This document shows positions 17,632 through 27,238 of a stretch of 64,000 nucleotides of DNA, piece by piece (position 1 is the stretch's first letter; every line of letters begins with the position of its first letter). Position numbers and translations under genes: made by a program. Under the pieces are notes generated by a model. The model was not told the origin of the DNA and searched no databases. It saw nothing but the letters and a program-made list of their open reading frames with translations. The stretch lies in NCBI GenBank assembly GCA_943787605.1, contig CALSNB010000001.1, positions 682,001 through 746,000 of the forward strand. The letters run 5' to 3'. Source of the stretch: GCA-2697345 sp002697345 (GTDB taxonomy: Bacteria; Pseudomonadota; Alphaproteobacteria; Rhodobacterales; Rhodobacteraceae).

Positions 17632-18817
17632 ATGAAAAACTATAACCCAAACTTATTATTAACCACCCAACCACCCATAATGGAGTTAGCAAGTCTAGTT
17701 AAGGAAACTAAGTTACCACCCAATTTCCCATTAATAGACGTCTCCCAAGCTGCACCCTCCTCTCCTCCCCCACTGGAGATGCGACAACACCTAAGTCGAC
17801 TAATTCTTAATGATACCTCTGTTCACCTATACGGCGAGGTTCTTGGTCTTCCTGAATTGCGGCTAGAGTTTGCAGACCACCTGAACAAATTCTACAAAAG
17901 TAATAAATTATCAAGTGCAAACATTGGAATTACAGCAGGCTGCAATCAGGCTTTTGCTGCTGCAATTACTTCAGTCGCTCAAGCTGACGATCAATATAAT
18001 TTTACCCTCTCCTTGGTACTTCAATCATAAAATGTGGCTAGACATATTAGGCATAAGAACCATAGTCCTAGACACTGGTACAACACTAATACCAGATGCA
18101 AACGAAGCATCAAAATTAATTACGAACAAAACAAAGGCCATAGTACTAGTGAATCCAAATAATCCAACTGGAATTGAGTACCCGCCAGAAACAATTTCAC
18201 AATTTTATGACCTCTGTGTTCGCTCAAACATTCAACTAATAATCGACGAGACATATAAGGATTTTAATATTAGTGAAAACCCGCCACATGATATTTTTCT
18301 GAAACCTAACTGGAGTAATAACTTTATGTTACTTTATTCGTTTTCTAAAGTGTTTCGTTTGACAGGACACCGTGTTGGAGCAGTTGTAACTTCTACAAAA
18401 AGAATGCAAGAAATTGAAAAATTTTTAGACACATCAACAATTTGTCCCAACCAAATTGGGCAACATGCTGCATTATTTGGTCTGAAGAAGTTATCATACT
18501 GGGTTCAAGAGCAACGTCTGGATCTATTGAAAAGGCGTGAGTCATTAGAAAGAGGCTTTGAAGATTTAGAGTCTGATGGATGGGTTTTACGAGGTCTTGG
18601 GGCATATTTTGCATATCTAGAATATCCGTTTACAATATCTTCAAGAGAGTTATCTAAACGTCTGTTAGAAGAAAAAGGTGTCCTAACAGTACCTGGTGCA
18701 CTTTTTTCTAACAAAACTGAGGCTGCAGCAAACCGCTTTTTGAGAGTTGCGTTTGCTAATATTAGCCTAGATGACATCCAAATTCTTTTTCAACGGCTTA
18801 AATCTTTTAAGTTGTAA
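17632..18817 (+). pseudogene. PLP-dependent class I/II aminotransferase, interrupted by a one-base frameshift
   Basis: The first 121 or so codons (LIDVSQAAPSSPPP, then HLYGEVLGLPELRLEFA and GITAGCNQAFAAAI) and the rest of the gene (ILPSPWYFNHKMWLDILGI onward) belong to one fold-type I aminotransferase but lie in different frames. The shift is near 17995: dropping one T in gatcaatataat rejoins them as about 394 residues. Seen in the second part: NPNNPTGIEYP, IIDETYKDF and the PLP lysine in SFSKVFRLTGHRVG. Substrate unknown. Could be a true pseudogene or an indel error; the otherwise intact downstream frame argues for a recent event or an error. Confidence 0.85.
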
Positions 18818-18880
18818 GACTTGCTCACACGAAGACAAAGGTTTACGACTTCGATAATTGTATTTTTTAGGGTGATAAAA

Positions 18881-20731
18881 ATGGCTTCTTCTTCAGGTTC
18901 TAAAATGTCAAAATTCTTTGTTTGGGCAATATTGCTTATGTTAATCGTAGGTCTTGGAGGCTTTGGTATTGGAGGCTTTGGGCGTTCTCTAGATAAAATT
19001 GGAAGTATTGGAAATAAGAAAATTTCGACAAACGACTACGTAAACACTCTAAGACAAGAGATCTCTAATTTTGAAAGACAAAATGGAAAACCAATTAGTT
19101 TCAATGAAGCACTAACTCTTGGGTTAGATGGTGTGGCGATCAATAAACTTTTAACCACGGCATCAATGGACTCAGAGCTTTCGAGAATTGGTATTTCTGT
19201 TGGTGACGCAGAAATTGCAAAAAGGGTCAGTGAAATACCTCAATTTTTTGGGCCAGACGGAGTATTTGATCAAGATACGTATCGTATGGTGATTTCTCAG
19301 ATTGGTAAAACCGTCTCAGAGTTTGAAGGTGAGCTACGTGCAAATCTATCACGAGACCTTCTGAGGCAAGCTGTAACAGGTGGGTTGGAAAGTACAGATA
19401 CATACGCCAACAACATCTATAACTATATAAATGAAGAAAGAAGTTTAAGGTCCATTACCTTAACCAAAAATAACTTACAGGACTCATCTCCGATTCCAAC
19501 TGAAACGGAATTAAGTTCATTTCTTGAGGATAACAAAGAATCGTTTAGAGAGCTTGAGACTAAAGTTATTACGTATTCTATTTTAAGACCTGAAATGCTC
19601 TTCGATCAAATAAAAGTAAGTGATAAAACCATCAAAGAATTATTTGATAGTAGAGCCTCAATGTACAACCCCCCCGAAAAGCGTCGTATAAATCGGCTGG
19701 CATTTGTTAACAAAGAGGCTGCATCAAAAGCATATGACTTAATAGCATCAGGAAAATCAACGTTTGATGACCTTGTCAAAGAAAGAGGGCTTTCGTCTAA
19801 AGATACAGAAATTGGAATGCTCTCTAAACAAGAGCTTTCACCTTTAGAGGGTGAAATAGTTTTTGACTTACCACTAAATGAAGCTAGTTCAGTAATAGAA
19901 TCCTCTATTGGCCCAGCCATCTTTAAAGTAATAGAAATTGAGACTGCAGTAGTTACGCCAATTGAAAATGTAATGGACGAGCTTATAAACACACTAAAGC
20001 TCGAAGACGCAAAAAATCTTATAACCACAAAAAAGGAAACATACGAAGATTTATTAGTGAGTGGTGGCACCTTGGAAGAGCTAGCAACAGAATCAGGGTT
20101 TAAAATAAAAACAATGGATTTTACCACAGAATTAAGTAACTCACTAACTTCTGATATATCATTTTTTGAGGAAGCAAAATTAATCACAAAAGATTATTAC
20201 CCTACCCTTTTCGACCTTAAGGACGGCAGTATAATAGCAATCAGATTAGACAAAGTTCTTCCTTCATTTATTCCCGAACTCCAAGTTATTAGAGAAAAGG
20301 TTAAGAAAGATTGGACATCATACATAATATCAGAACGCTTGACTGATCTTGCAACAGAAATTAGCAAACAACTTAGAGTTAACCCAGACTGGGAAAACTC
20401 TGCAGGTAAAGAACCAAAGGTTACAAAAATAAGTCGTCTTACTCAAAATTTGGATACTCCTTTTCCTTTAGCCCAAAAAGCTTTTATTACTAAGGTTGGG
20501 ACTGTTGATTTTGTAAATGACGCAGAAACTGTAATAGTCTATGAAGTGACCGACGTGACTTCACCCGACTTAAATAGCGCTGCTTCAAAAGCTTTTTCAA
20601 AAGAGTTTAATGAACAAATGCTAGCAGAGTTCGAAAATGATGTATTTTCCTACTACATTGAATCTATCCGCAAAAATCTAGGTTTTACTTTAGATCAAGG
20701 AGCATTAAATTCAATACATCAACAGTTTTGA
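18881..20731 (+). CDS. ppiD: PpiD/SurA-type membrane-anchored peptidyl-prolyl isomerase
   Basis: Periplasmic folding factor anchored in the inner membrane. 616 residues from ATG 18881 (a TTG 60 bases upstream is in frame but less likely). Seen: one N-terminal membrane segment (FFVWAILLMLIVGLGGFGIG), a SurA-like N-terminal chaperone region (about 40-170), and a parvulin-like central part around the GKSTFDDLVKERGLSS segment. Parvulin conservation is weak, so isomerase activity is uncertain. The stop reaches the region of the trpE start. ppiD before the trp genes is a common Rhodobacterales arrangement. Confidence 0.88.
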   Translation: MASSSGSKMSKFFVWAILLMLIVGLGGFGIGGFGRSLDKIGSIGNKKISTNDYVNTLRQEISNFERQNGKPISFNEALTLGLDGVAINKLLTTASMDSELSRIGISVGDAEIAKRVSEIPQFFGPDGVFDQDTYRMVISQIGKTVSEFEGELRANLSRDLLRQAVTGGLESTDTYANNIYNYINEERSLRSITLTKNNLQDSSPIPTETELSSFLEDNKESFRELETKVITYSILRPEMLFDQIKVSDKTIKELFDSRASMYNPPEKRRINRLAFVNKEAASKAYDLIASGKSTFDDLVKERGLSSKDTEIGMLSKQELSPLEGEIVFDLPLNEASSVIESSIGPAIFKVIEIETAVVTPIENVMDELINTLKLEDAKNLITTKKETYEDLLVSGGTLEELATESGFKIKTMDFTTELSNSLTSDISFFEEAKLITKDYYPTLFDLKDGSIIAIRLDKVLPSFIPELQVIREKVKKDWTSYIISERLTDLATEISKQLRVNPDWENSAGKEPKVTKISRLTQNLDTPFPLAQKAFITKVGTVDFVNDAETVIVYEVTDVTSPDLNSAASKAFSKEFNEQMLAEFENDVFSYYIESIRKNLGFTLDQGALNSIHQQF

Positions 20732-20739
20732 AAGCAGTC

Positions 20740-22254
20740 ATGAAATTACAACCACTCCATTCAGACTTCTTAAAAAATTATAAGAAGAAGAAAAATCAAA
20801 TTATCTTTACCCGTTTAGCGGCCGATTTAGACACTCCAGTTTCACTACTATTAAAATTAACAAAGGCTTCCGTTGATAGTTTTGTTTTGGAGTCAGTTAC
20901 CGGTGGTGAAATTCGTGGGAGATATTCAATTATCGGAATGAAGCCAGATTTGGTCTGGAAGTGCAAAAATAAAAAATCAGAAATAAATAGAAATGCTTTA
21001 ATCAATCGAAACAATTTTTCTCAGCTTGAGGAACAACCCTTAGATACATTGAGAGCATTATTAAGTGAGAGTTCAATAGATATTCCAGATGGGTTACCTG
21101 CGTCGTGCGCTGGGCTTTTTGGATATCTAGGGTATGACATGATCCGCCTGATAGAGGCTCTACCAGGCAATGTTGCCGACCCTCTTGATGTCCCTGACGC
21201 TATACTAATGCGCCCATCAGTTGTAGTTGTCTTAGACGGCGTAAAAGGAGAGGTAGTCGTAGTCAGTCCAGCTTGGTTCTCAATAAATGCCTCCGCTGAG
21301 GATGTATACAAAAAATCCACTCTAGCAGTTAAACAAACAGTTGAGCTTCTAGAGAAGGCAACACTAACTGAGTCCAGAAATCTGATCCCTTCTCAATCAA
21401 TACCACCAGCAAAATCAAATTTTACCAAAACCGCCTACGAGGCCGCAGTAAATAAAGCAAAGAAATACATAAAAGAGGGCGATATTTTTCAGGTCGTTCC
21501 CTCACAACGTTGGACACAAGATTTTCCATACCCACCATTTTCATTATACAGAGCTTTAAGAAGGACCAATCCCTCACCCTTTATGTTTTACTTTAATATG
21601 GGTGAATTCCAAATTATTGGAGCAAGCCCAGAAATTCTTGTTCGTGTTTTTGGTAAAGAAATTACAATTAGACCAATAGCAGGGACTCGTCCGAGGGGCC
21701 CAACAGCTGAAGCTGACTTAAAATATGAGAAAGAGTTACTATCTGATCAAAAAGAGCTGGCAGAACATCTCATGTTACTTGATCTAGGTAGAAACGATAT
21801 TGGGAAAGTGTCGGAAGTAGGAACTGTTAAGATAACTGAAGAGTTCATTATAGAAAAGTATAGTCACGTTATGCATATAGTATCTAACGTTGTAGGTACT
21901 TTAAAGGATGGAGAAGATGCTATTTCAGCATTGTTAGCAGGGCTACCTGCAGGGACAGTCTCAGGTGCACCTAAAGTTCGTGCAATGGAAATTATTGACG
22001 AGTTGGAGTCCGAAAAAAGAGGTATTTATGGGGGTGGATGTGGTTACTTTTCAGCAAATGGGGACATGGATATGTGCATAGCGCTCAGAACTTCTGTAGT
22101 TAAGGATAAAAAATTGTATATCCAAGCTGGTGGGGGAGTTGTATATGACAGCGACCCTACTGCGGAGTATGAAGAAAGCGTTAATAAATCCAAAGCAATC
22201 AGAGCGGCAGCAGAATTGGCAACTATGTTTACAAGTAGGGATGATGCTAGTTAA
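20740..22254 (+). CDS. trpE: Anthranilate synthase component I
   Basis: Converts chorismate plus ammonia to anthranilate, first step of tryptophan synthesis. 504 residues from ATG 20740; a TTG at 20728 overlapping the ppiD stop is possible. Seen: an N-terminal feedback-site region with SFVLESVTGGE, then the chorismate-binding domain: DIFQVVPSQRW, PIAGTRPRGPT, LLDLGRNDIGKV, PAGTVSGAPKVRAMEI and GGGVVYDSDPTAEYEE. Followed 51 bases later by trpG. Confidence 0.96.
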   Translation: MKLQPLHSDFLKNYKKKKNQIIFTRLAADLDTPVSLLLKLTKASVDSFVLESVTGGEIRGRYSIIGMKPDLVWKCKNKKSEINRNALINRNNFSQLEEQPLDTLRALLSESSIDIPDGLPASCAGLFGYLGYDMIRLIEALPGNVADPLDVPDAILMRPSVVVVLDGVKGEVVVVSPAWFSINASAEDVYKKSTLAVKQTVELLEKATLTESRNLIPSQSIPPAKSNFTKTAYEAAVNKAKKYIKEGDIFQVVPSQRWTQDFPYPPFSLYRALRRTNPSPFMFYFNMGEFQIIGASPEILVRVFGKEITIRPIAGTRPRGPTAEADLKYEKELLSDQKELAEHLMLLDLGRNDIGKVSEVGTVKITEEFIIEKYSHVMHIVSNVVGTLKDGEDAISALLAGLPAGTVSGAPKVRAMEIIDELESEKRGIYGGGCGYFSANGDMDMCIALRTSVVKDKKLYIQAGGGVVYDSDPTAEYEESVNKSKAIRAAAELATMFTSRDDAS

Positions 22255-22305
22255 ATCGAAGGTAATTCAATTAAATTTAATAACCTTAAATAGCAGGTTG
22301 GTACC

Positions 22306-22893
22306 ATGATCTTAATGATAGATAACTATGACAGCTTTACATATAACTTAGTTCAATACCTTGGGCAGTTAGGAGCAAATGTTAAAGTTATAAGAAACGA
22401 CATTCACAGTGTTGCAGACTTATTAGCTTTAAAGCCAACCGGCATCGTAATTGGTCCTGGCCCATGCACACCCTCAAAGGCGGGTGTTTGCATTGATTTA
22501 ATCCAAGAGGTTGCAAAAACACAGGTGCCTTTACTTGGTGTGTGCTTAGGACATCAAGCTATAGGAGAAGCTTTTGGAGGAACCGTAATAAGACACACAG
22601 AGATCTCGCACGGAAAAGTCGCTAATATTAATCATAATAAGAAGGGGATTTTTAAAAACTTAAACACACCTTTTAAGGCAACAAGGTATCATTCTTTGGT
22701 GGTTGACGTAGACAATTTTCCACACGATGTTCTAGAGGTCACTGCCTCATTACAAGATGGAACAATTATGGGCCTAACACACAAAAAGAAGGATATATTT
22801 GGGGTTCAGTTCCATCCAGAAAGCATAGCTTCTGAAAATGGTCATGCATTATTAAAAAATTTTTTGAATAAAATTGAAAGTAGCAGAGAATGA
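22306..22893 (+). CDS. trpG: Anthranilate synthase component II (glutamine amidotransferase)
   Basis: Releases ammonia from glutamine for TrpE. 195 residues of the class I amidotransferase fold. Seen: MIDNYDSFTYNLVQYLG at the N-terminus, oxyanion segment GPGPCTPSKAG, nucleophile Cys in GVCLGHQAIGEAFGG, and the His-Glu pair in GVQFHPESI. It may also serve aminodeoxychorismate synthase, as in other bacteria. Overlaps trpD by 4 bases. Confidence 0.95.
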   Translation: MILMIDNYDSFTYNLVQYLGQLGANVKVIRNDIHSVADLLALKPTGIVIGPGPCTPSKAGVCIDLIQEVAKTQVPLLGVCLGHQAIGEAFGGTVIRHTEISHGKVANINHNKKGIFKNLNTPFKATRYHSLVVDVDNFPHDVLEVTASLQDGTIMGLTHKKKDIFGVQFHPESIASENGHALLKNFLNKIESSRE

Positions 22894-23906
22894 CAACTCT
22901 TATAAAATCCCTCTTACCTAAAGCTATTGCCGGACCGTTAACAGAAGAGGAAGCAAAAAGAGCTTTTAACTGTCTATTTGAAGGAGGTGCTTCGAATGCT
23001 CAAATAGCAGGATTTTTAATTGCTTTAAGAGTTAGAGGAGAAAGCATTTCAGAGTATTCTGCTGCTGCAACAGCTATGAGAGCAAAGGCTACACCAGTTT
23101 TTGCTCCAGTTGGTGCTATGGATATAGTAGGAACTGGAGGTGACGGCAAAGGTACTTTAAATATATCAACTGCCACAGCTTTTGTAGTCGCAGGCACCGG
23201 AGTTCCAGTTGCAAAACACGGCAATCGGAATCTTAGTTCAAAATCTGGATCAGCTGATGTTTTGTCTCAATTGGGTATTAACATATTTGCAGAAACAGAG
23301 ATAGTCTCCCAAGCTTTAGATGAGATCGGAATAACTTTTATGATGGCTCCTTTGTACCACCCTGCAATGGCACATGTCATGCCTGTAAGAACAGAACTTG
23401 GCACACGCACAATTTTCAATATACTTGGTCCCTTAACCAATCCAGCAAAAGTTAAACGTCAGTTAACAGGTGCTTTTTCTAAAGACTTAATAAGGCCAAT
23501 GGCAGAAACACTAAAAATATTAGGTTCAGAGAAGGCGTGGCTGGTTCATGGAAGTGACGGCACTGACGAAATATCGATATCAGGCTCAACTTCAGTTGTC
23601 GAATTATCTAATGGGAATATATCGGAGTTCGAAATTAGGCCAGAGGATGCAGGTCTTAAATTATCTAAATTTGAAGATATAAAAGGAGGTACACCAAAAG
23701 AAAATGCAAAAGCATTTACTGACTTGCTTGAGGGAAAACATTCGGCTTATCGCGATTCTGTTCTTTTGAATTCTGCAGCAGCATTATTAGTTAGTGATAA
23801 AGTAACCAACTTGAAAGAGGGCGTTGAAATGGCAAGAGATAGTATAGACAGCGGCATTGCTAAAGAAAAAGTTTCTTTATTAGCAACCCTAACTACTAGG
23901 AATTAG
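22890..23906 (+). CDS. trpD: Anthranilate phosphoribosyltransferase
   Basis: Second step of tryptophan synthesis: attaches phosphoribose to anthranilate. 338 residues. Seen: GTGGDGKGTLNISTATAFV (PRPP-binding, near residue 80), KHGNRNLSSKSGSADVL, and FNILGPLTNPA. ATGA overlap with trpG upstream and a 3-base gap to trpC downstream put it in the trpEGDC operon. Confidence 0.96.
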   Translation: MTTLIKSLLPKAIAGPLTEEEAKRAFNCLFEGGASNAQIAGFLIALRVRGESISEYSAAATAMRAKATPVFAPVGAMDIVGTGGDGKGTLNISTATAFVVAGTGVPVAKHGNRNLSSKSGSADVLSQLGINIFAETEIVSQALDEIGITFMMAPLYHPAMAHVMPVRTELGTRTIFNILGPLTNPAKVKRQLTGAFSKDLIRPMAETLKILGSEKAWLVHGSDGTDEISISGSTSVVELSNGNISEFEIRPEDAGLKLSKFEDIKGGTPKENAKAFTDLLEGKHSAYRDSVLLNSAAALLVSDKVTNLKEGVEMARDSIDSGIAKEKVSLLATLTTRN

Positions 23907-23909
23907 AAA

Positions 23910-24716
23910 TTGGCACCTTCAATCCTAAACAAAATTAAAGAATATAAACTAAAAGAAATCCAAAAGAACAAAAAGAAGTTGCCTTTTTCCGAACTAGAGG
24001 AAAGGGCACTGTGTTCCCCTAAGCCGATAGGCTTTAAAAAAGGACTAACAAGTTCCTTAGATACAAACTATGCAATTATTGCAGAAATAAAACGCTCAAG
24101 CCCATCAAAAGGTCTAATTAGAACTGACTTTAATGTTGCTGAAATAGCAAAGGCATACACAAACGGCGGAGCAGTGTGCCTAAGCGTGCTAACAGATGCA
24201 CCTTCTTTTGGAGGCAATCCAGATTTTATCGCAGTGGCACGCTCAGCGTCACATCTCCCTATTTTAAGAAAAGACTTTATGTATGATCCTTATCAGGTCT
24301 TTGAATCTCGCTTACTCGGAGCTGACTGTATTCTTATAATAATGGCGTCCGTAAGCGACAATCAGGCTAATGAATTGGAACAGACTGCCTTCCAATTGGG
24401 CCTTGATGTTCTTATTGAAGTTCACAATATTGAAGAGTTGGATAGGGCCTTAGACCTTAAATCTTCATTATTAGGTATAAATAATCGAAATTTAAATTCC
24501 TTTGAAGTTAATCTGAAAACAACAGAGGAATTAACAAAATCAGTGCCATTTGAAAAAGTTATTGTTACTGAAAGTGGGCTCAAGTGTTCGAGTGACTTAG
24601 AAAGAATGTATAAATGTGGTGCCCGAGGTTTTTTAATTGGCGAAACACTAATGAGACAGACGGACGTTGAAGCTGCATTACGTAAAATTATTCCCACACA
24701 AGAAAATATTGGATAG
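23910..24716 (+). CDS. trpC: Indole-3-glycerol phosphate synthase
   Basis: Fourth step of tryptophan synthesis: ring closure to indole-glycerol phosphate. 268 residues, TIM barrel. Seen: IIAEIKRSSPSKGLIR, SVLTDAPSFGG, LPILRKDFMYDPYQV, GINNRNLNSFEV and VTESGLKCSSDL. The start is TTG three bases after the trpD stop; no ATG fits the conserved N-terminus. trpF, trpB and trpA are not in the window and are probably elsewhere. Confidence 0.95.
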   Translation: MAPSILNKIKEYKLKEIQKNKKKLPFSELEERALCSPKPIGFKKGLTSSLDTNYAIIAEIKRSSPSKGLIRTDFNVAEIAKAYTNGGAVCLSVLTDAPSFGGNPDFIAVARSASHLPILRKDFMYDPYQVFESRLLGADCILIIMASVSDNQANELEQTAFQLGLDVLIEVHNIEELDRALDLKSSLLGINNRNLNSFEVNLKTTEELTKSVPFEKVIVTESGLKCSSDLERMYKCGARGFLIGETLMRQTDVEAALRKIIPTQENIG

Positions 24717-24721
24717 TCACT

Positions 24722-25201
24722 ATGACCAAGTTAACTCATTTAGACGAACATGGACAGGCTAGCATGGTAGACATTGCAGGGAAGGTTGATACAGACCGGA
24801 CAGCAATTGCTTGTGGCTCAATATCTATGAGGGAAGAAACTCTAGAGCTGGTTACAAAAGGAAATACCCCGAAAGGAGATGTATTAACTGTTGCAAGAAT
24901 TGCTGGGATTATGGCCGCAAAAAAAACTTCTGACTTAATCCCACTATGTCACCCCCTTCCCTTATCAAAAGTGGATATTAATTTATCAATTAATACAGAT
25001 CTTCCTGGTATAGACATTAAAGTGACAGTTCGAACTTTTGGTAAGACAGGTGTCGAAATGGAAGCATTAACAGGGGTAACTATTACTGCCTTAACAATTT
25101 ACGACATGATAAAGGCAGTCGACAAAACTATGTCTATAAATAATATTATACTTACTTTTAAAGATGGTGGAAAATCAGGGCAATTTGGGGTCAAACCTTG
25201 A
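24722..25201 (+). CDS. moaC: Cyclic pyranopterin monophosphate synthase accessory protein
   Basis: Acts with MoaA in the first stage of molybdenum cofactor synthesis. 159 residues, normal. Seen: MVDIAGKVDTDRTAIACG, AGIMAAKKTSDLIPLCHPLP with the conserved CHP, and GVEMEALTGVTITALTIYDM. Follows trpC by 5 bases and overlaps the moeA start by 4 bases. A trp-moaC-moeA-lexA order is typical of Rhodobacterales. Confidence 0.96.
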   Translation: MTKLTHLDEHGQASMVDIAGKVDTDRTAIACGSISMREETLELVTKGNTPKGDVLTVARIAGIMAAKKTSDLIPLCHPLPLSKVDINLSINTDLPGIDIKVTVRTFGKTGVEMEALTGVTITALTIYDMIKAVDKTMSINNIILTFKDGGKSGQFGVKP

Positions 25202-26379
25202 TTAGTGTTGAAGACGCATTAAAAAAGATTTTTAGAATATTACCCAAAAATGGTAATGAAAAAATATCACTTCTCAATGCTTGTGGACGGGTCCTTGCGA
25301 AAGACGTACTGGCCAAAAATGATCAACCACCATTCTCAACTTCAGCAATGGATGGCTATGTAATTTCAGATCCAGCACCTCAGGTCGGATCATCTTATAA
25401 TTTGGTAGGTGAAGTGAGCGCAGGCTCTACTTTCTCTGGAGTTCTTGGTAATGGAGAGGCTATTAGAATCTTTACTGGTGCTCCGATTCCAGTTGGTGGA
25501 AAACGGGTAATAATTCAAGAAAACATGATAATCAAATATAATACGGTTACAATTAATGAGTTAAATGGCAATGAAACTTTCATAAGAAAAATAGGAAGTG
25601 ATTTCAAGTCAGGTCAAATATTTGAAACTCCGAAAGTCCTGACACCATTCCATTTATCTCTAATAGCCTCAATGAATTCAAGCGAAGTTACTGTTTACAA
25701 AAAGCCTACGGTCGCCATAATTTCAACCGGGGATGAACTTGTAATCCCTGGAGAAAAACGATCTGCCAGTCAAATCATCTCATCAAATAGTTTTGGCATC
25801 TATTCTAGGCTAGTTTTAGCAGGTGCTAATCCCCGATTATTACCAATAGCAAAAGACACCGAAAGCTCTCTTAAATCAATTTTAGAACTGGCAATGGGAT
25901 CCGATATCATCGTAACTGTTGGGGGTGCCTCCGTCGGTGATTACGATCTAGTAAAAAAAGTGTTAAAAACTGCTGGTATGAAACCTGAATTTGAGAAAGT
26001 AGCGATGCGCCCAGGAAAACCTCTTTTTGCTGGTAAGTTGAATAAAAGTGCTGTTATTGGTTTACCAGGAAATCCTGTATCATCGTTGATTTGTACTGAG
26101 ATATTTTTAGTTCCTGCTATTAATCACTTTTTAAATATGAGTTCTAATTCTCGAGAAGTAATTCATGTTAAATCCGCCAAAACTATACAGAAAAATGGGC
26201 CCAGAGAACACTATATGCGTGCAAATTATGATACACTGACCAAATTGGTTAGTGTCGAAGACAGGCAAGACAGTTCACTGTTAAGTGTATTGGTTAACTC
26301 AAATTCATTAGTTGTACGAAAACCCAATTCCCCACAAATAAAAAAAGGACAACTTGTTCCAACAATCCTTTTAAATTGA
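25198..26379 (+). CDS. moeA: Molybdopterin molybdenumtransferase
   Basis: Inserts molybdate into adenylated molybdopterin, the last step of molybdenum cofactor synthesis. 393 residues. Seen: FSTSAMDGYVI near residue 42, IFTGAPIPVG, then the MoCF-like domain with IISTGDELVIPGE, TVGGASVGDYDLVK and VIGLPGNPVSSLICTEIF. Start TTG overlaps the moaC TGA. Ends 67 bases before lexA, and the lexA promoter follows its stop. Confidence 0.95.
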   Translation: MISVEDALKKIFRILPKNGNEKISLLNACGRVLAKDVLAKNDQPPFSTSAMDGYVISDPAPQVGSSYNLVGEVSAGSTFSGVLGNGEAIRIFTGAPIPVGGKRVIIQENMIIKYNTVTINELNGNETFIRKIGSDFKSGQIFETPKVLTPFHLSLIASMNSSEVTVYKKPTVAIISTGDELVIPGEKRSASQIISSNSFGIYSRLVLAGANPRLLPIAKDTESSLKSILELAMGSDIIVTVGGASVGDYDLVKKVLKTAGMKPEFEKVAMRPGKPLFAGKLNKSAVIGLPGNPVSSLICTEIFLVPAINHFLNMSSNSREVIHVKSAKTIQKNGPREHYMRANYDTLTKLVSVEDRQDSSLLSVLVNSNSLVVRKPNSPQIKKGQLVPTILLN

Positions 26380-26415
26380 CATAAATTTAAAAATATAATA
26401 GAACAGAGCAAGAAC
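26371..26415 (+). promoter_or_regulatory. lexA promoter with SOS operator
   Basis: A TATAAT -10 element at 26394-26399, with a weak TTAAAT 17 bases upstream at 26371-26376, is followed directly by GAAC-N7-GAAC at 26401-26415. GAAC/GTTC direct repeats spaced by 7 are the LexA operator of alphaproteobacteria, so LexA would repress its own gene by covering the transcription start. The exact repeat and its position make this a well-supported site. Confidence 0.8.
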
Positions 26416-26446
26416 AAAAATGCTTTATTCTAGGGGAGCTAAGCAA

Positions 26447-27133
26447 ATGCTAACAAAAAAGCAGTTAGAGTTACTTAAGTTTATAGATAATGAGGTGAGT
26501 GCAAATGGGGTATCTCCTTCATTTGATGAGATGAAAGTCGCTTTAAACCTTAAATCTAAGTCGGGAATCCATAGGCTTATTACGGCTTTAGAGGAGCGTG
26601 GCTTTATTCGAAAACTAGCTCATAAAGCTCGAGCATTAGAAATTATCAAACTTCCAGATCTTAAAGAAAATAATTCTTCACGTCTCAAGTTAGTAGAGCA
26701 GGAGTCAAAGTATAGTAATGATTTGAATATAGTCGAGTTCAAAGCGAAATCGACTGACTTACCTGTAATGGGCAAAATTGCTGCGGGAACACCAATTGAG
26801 GCAATTAATCAAGTTTCCCATCACATTTCAGTACCAAGTGAAATGATAAAAAATCACAGTAATCATTATGCTCTCGAAATCAAAGGCGACTCAATGATCG
26901 AAGCAGGAATTAATGATGGTGATGTTGTCGTTATTAAAGAGCAAAGTAATGCTAATAATGGAGATATAGTAGTTGCATTAATTGAAGGGCATGAAGCCAC
27001 ATTAAAACGCTTCAGACGCCATGGTAGTTCTATTGCCTTAGAGCCAGCAAACTCTGCCTACGAAACTAGAGTAATTCCTGATAATTTAATTGAAATACAA
27101 GGGCGGTTAGTAGGTTTAATAAGATCTTATTAG
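26447..27133 (+). CDS. lexA: LexA SOS-response repressor
   Basis: Represses DNA-repair genes and self-cleaves when RecA filaments form. 228 residues from ATG 26447, chosen over ATG 26420 because AGGGGAGC lies seven bases upstream and family proteins start MLTKKQ. Seen: a winged helix at 1-65 with alphaproteobacterial sequence (GVSPSFDEMKVALNLKSKSGI), the cleavage site Ala113-Gly114 in IAAGTPIEA, catalytic Ser149 in GDSMIEAGI and Lys187 in ATLKRFRRH. An operator upstream shows autoregulation. The comEC gene often found after lexA in this group is absent. Confidence 0.96.
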   Translation: MLTKKQLELLKFIDNEVSANGVSPSFDEMKVALNLKSKSGIHRLITALEERGFIRKLAHKARALEIIKLPDLKENNSSRLKLVEQESKYSNDLNIVEFKAKSTDLPVMGKIAAGTPIEAINQVSHHISVPSEMIKNHSNHYALEIKGDSMIEAGINDGDVVVIKEQSNANNGDIVVALIEGHEATLKRFRRHGSSIALEPANSAYETRVIPDNLIEIQGRLVGLIRSY

Positions 27134-27238
27134 GTTTCAAAATAAAAAAATACCTTATTTGATTTATTCACCATAATCGACTATCTCACCACAAGAAATA
27201 AAAACATGTAAGTGAGTAAATTAGCTTTGGAAATAAAT

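Noticed and set aside
19606..20187. 193-codon open frame on the minus strand inside ppiD
   Set aside because: Low-complexity Ser/Phe/Ile composition typical of an antisense reading of Lys/Glu-rich coding DNA; no start signal.
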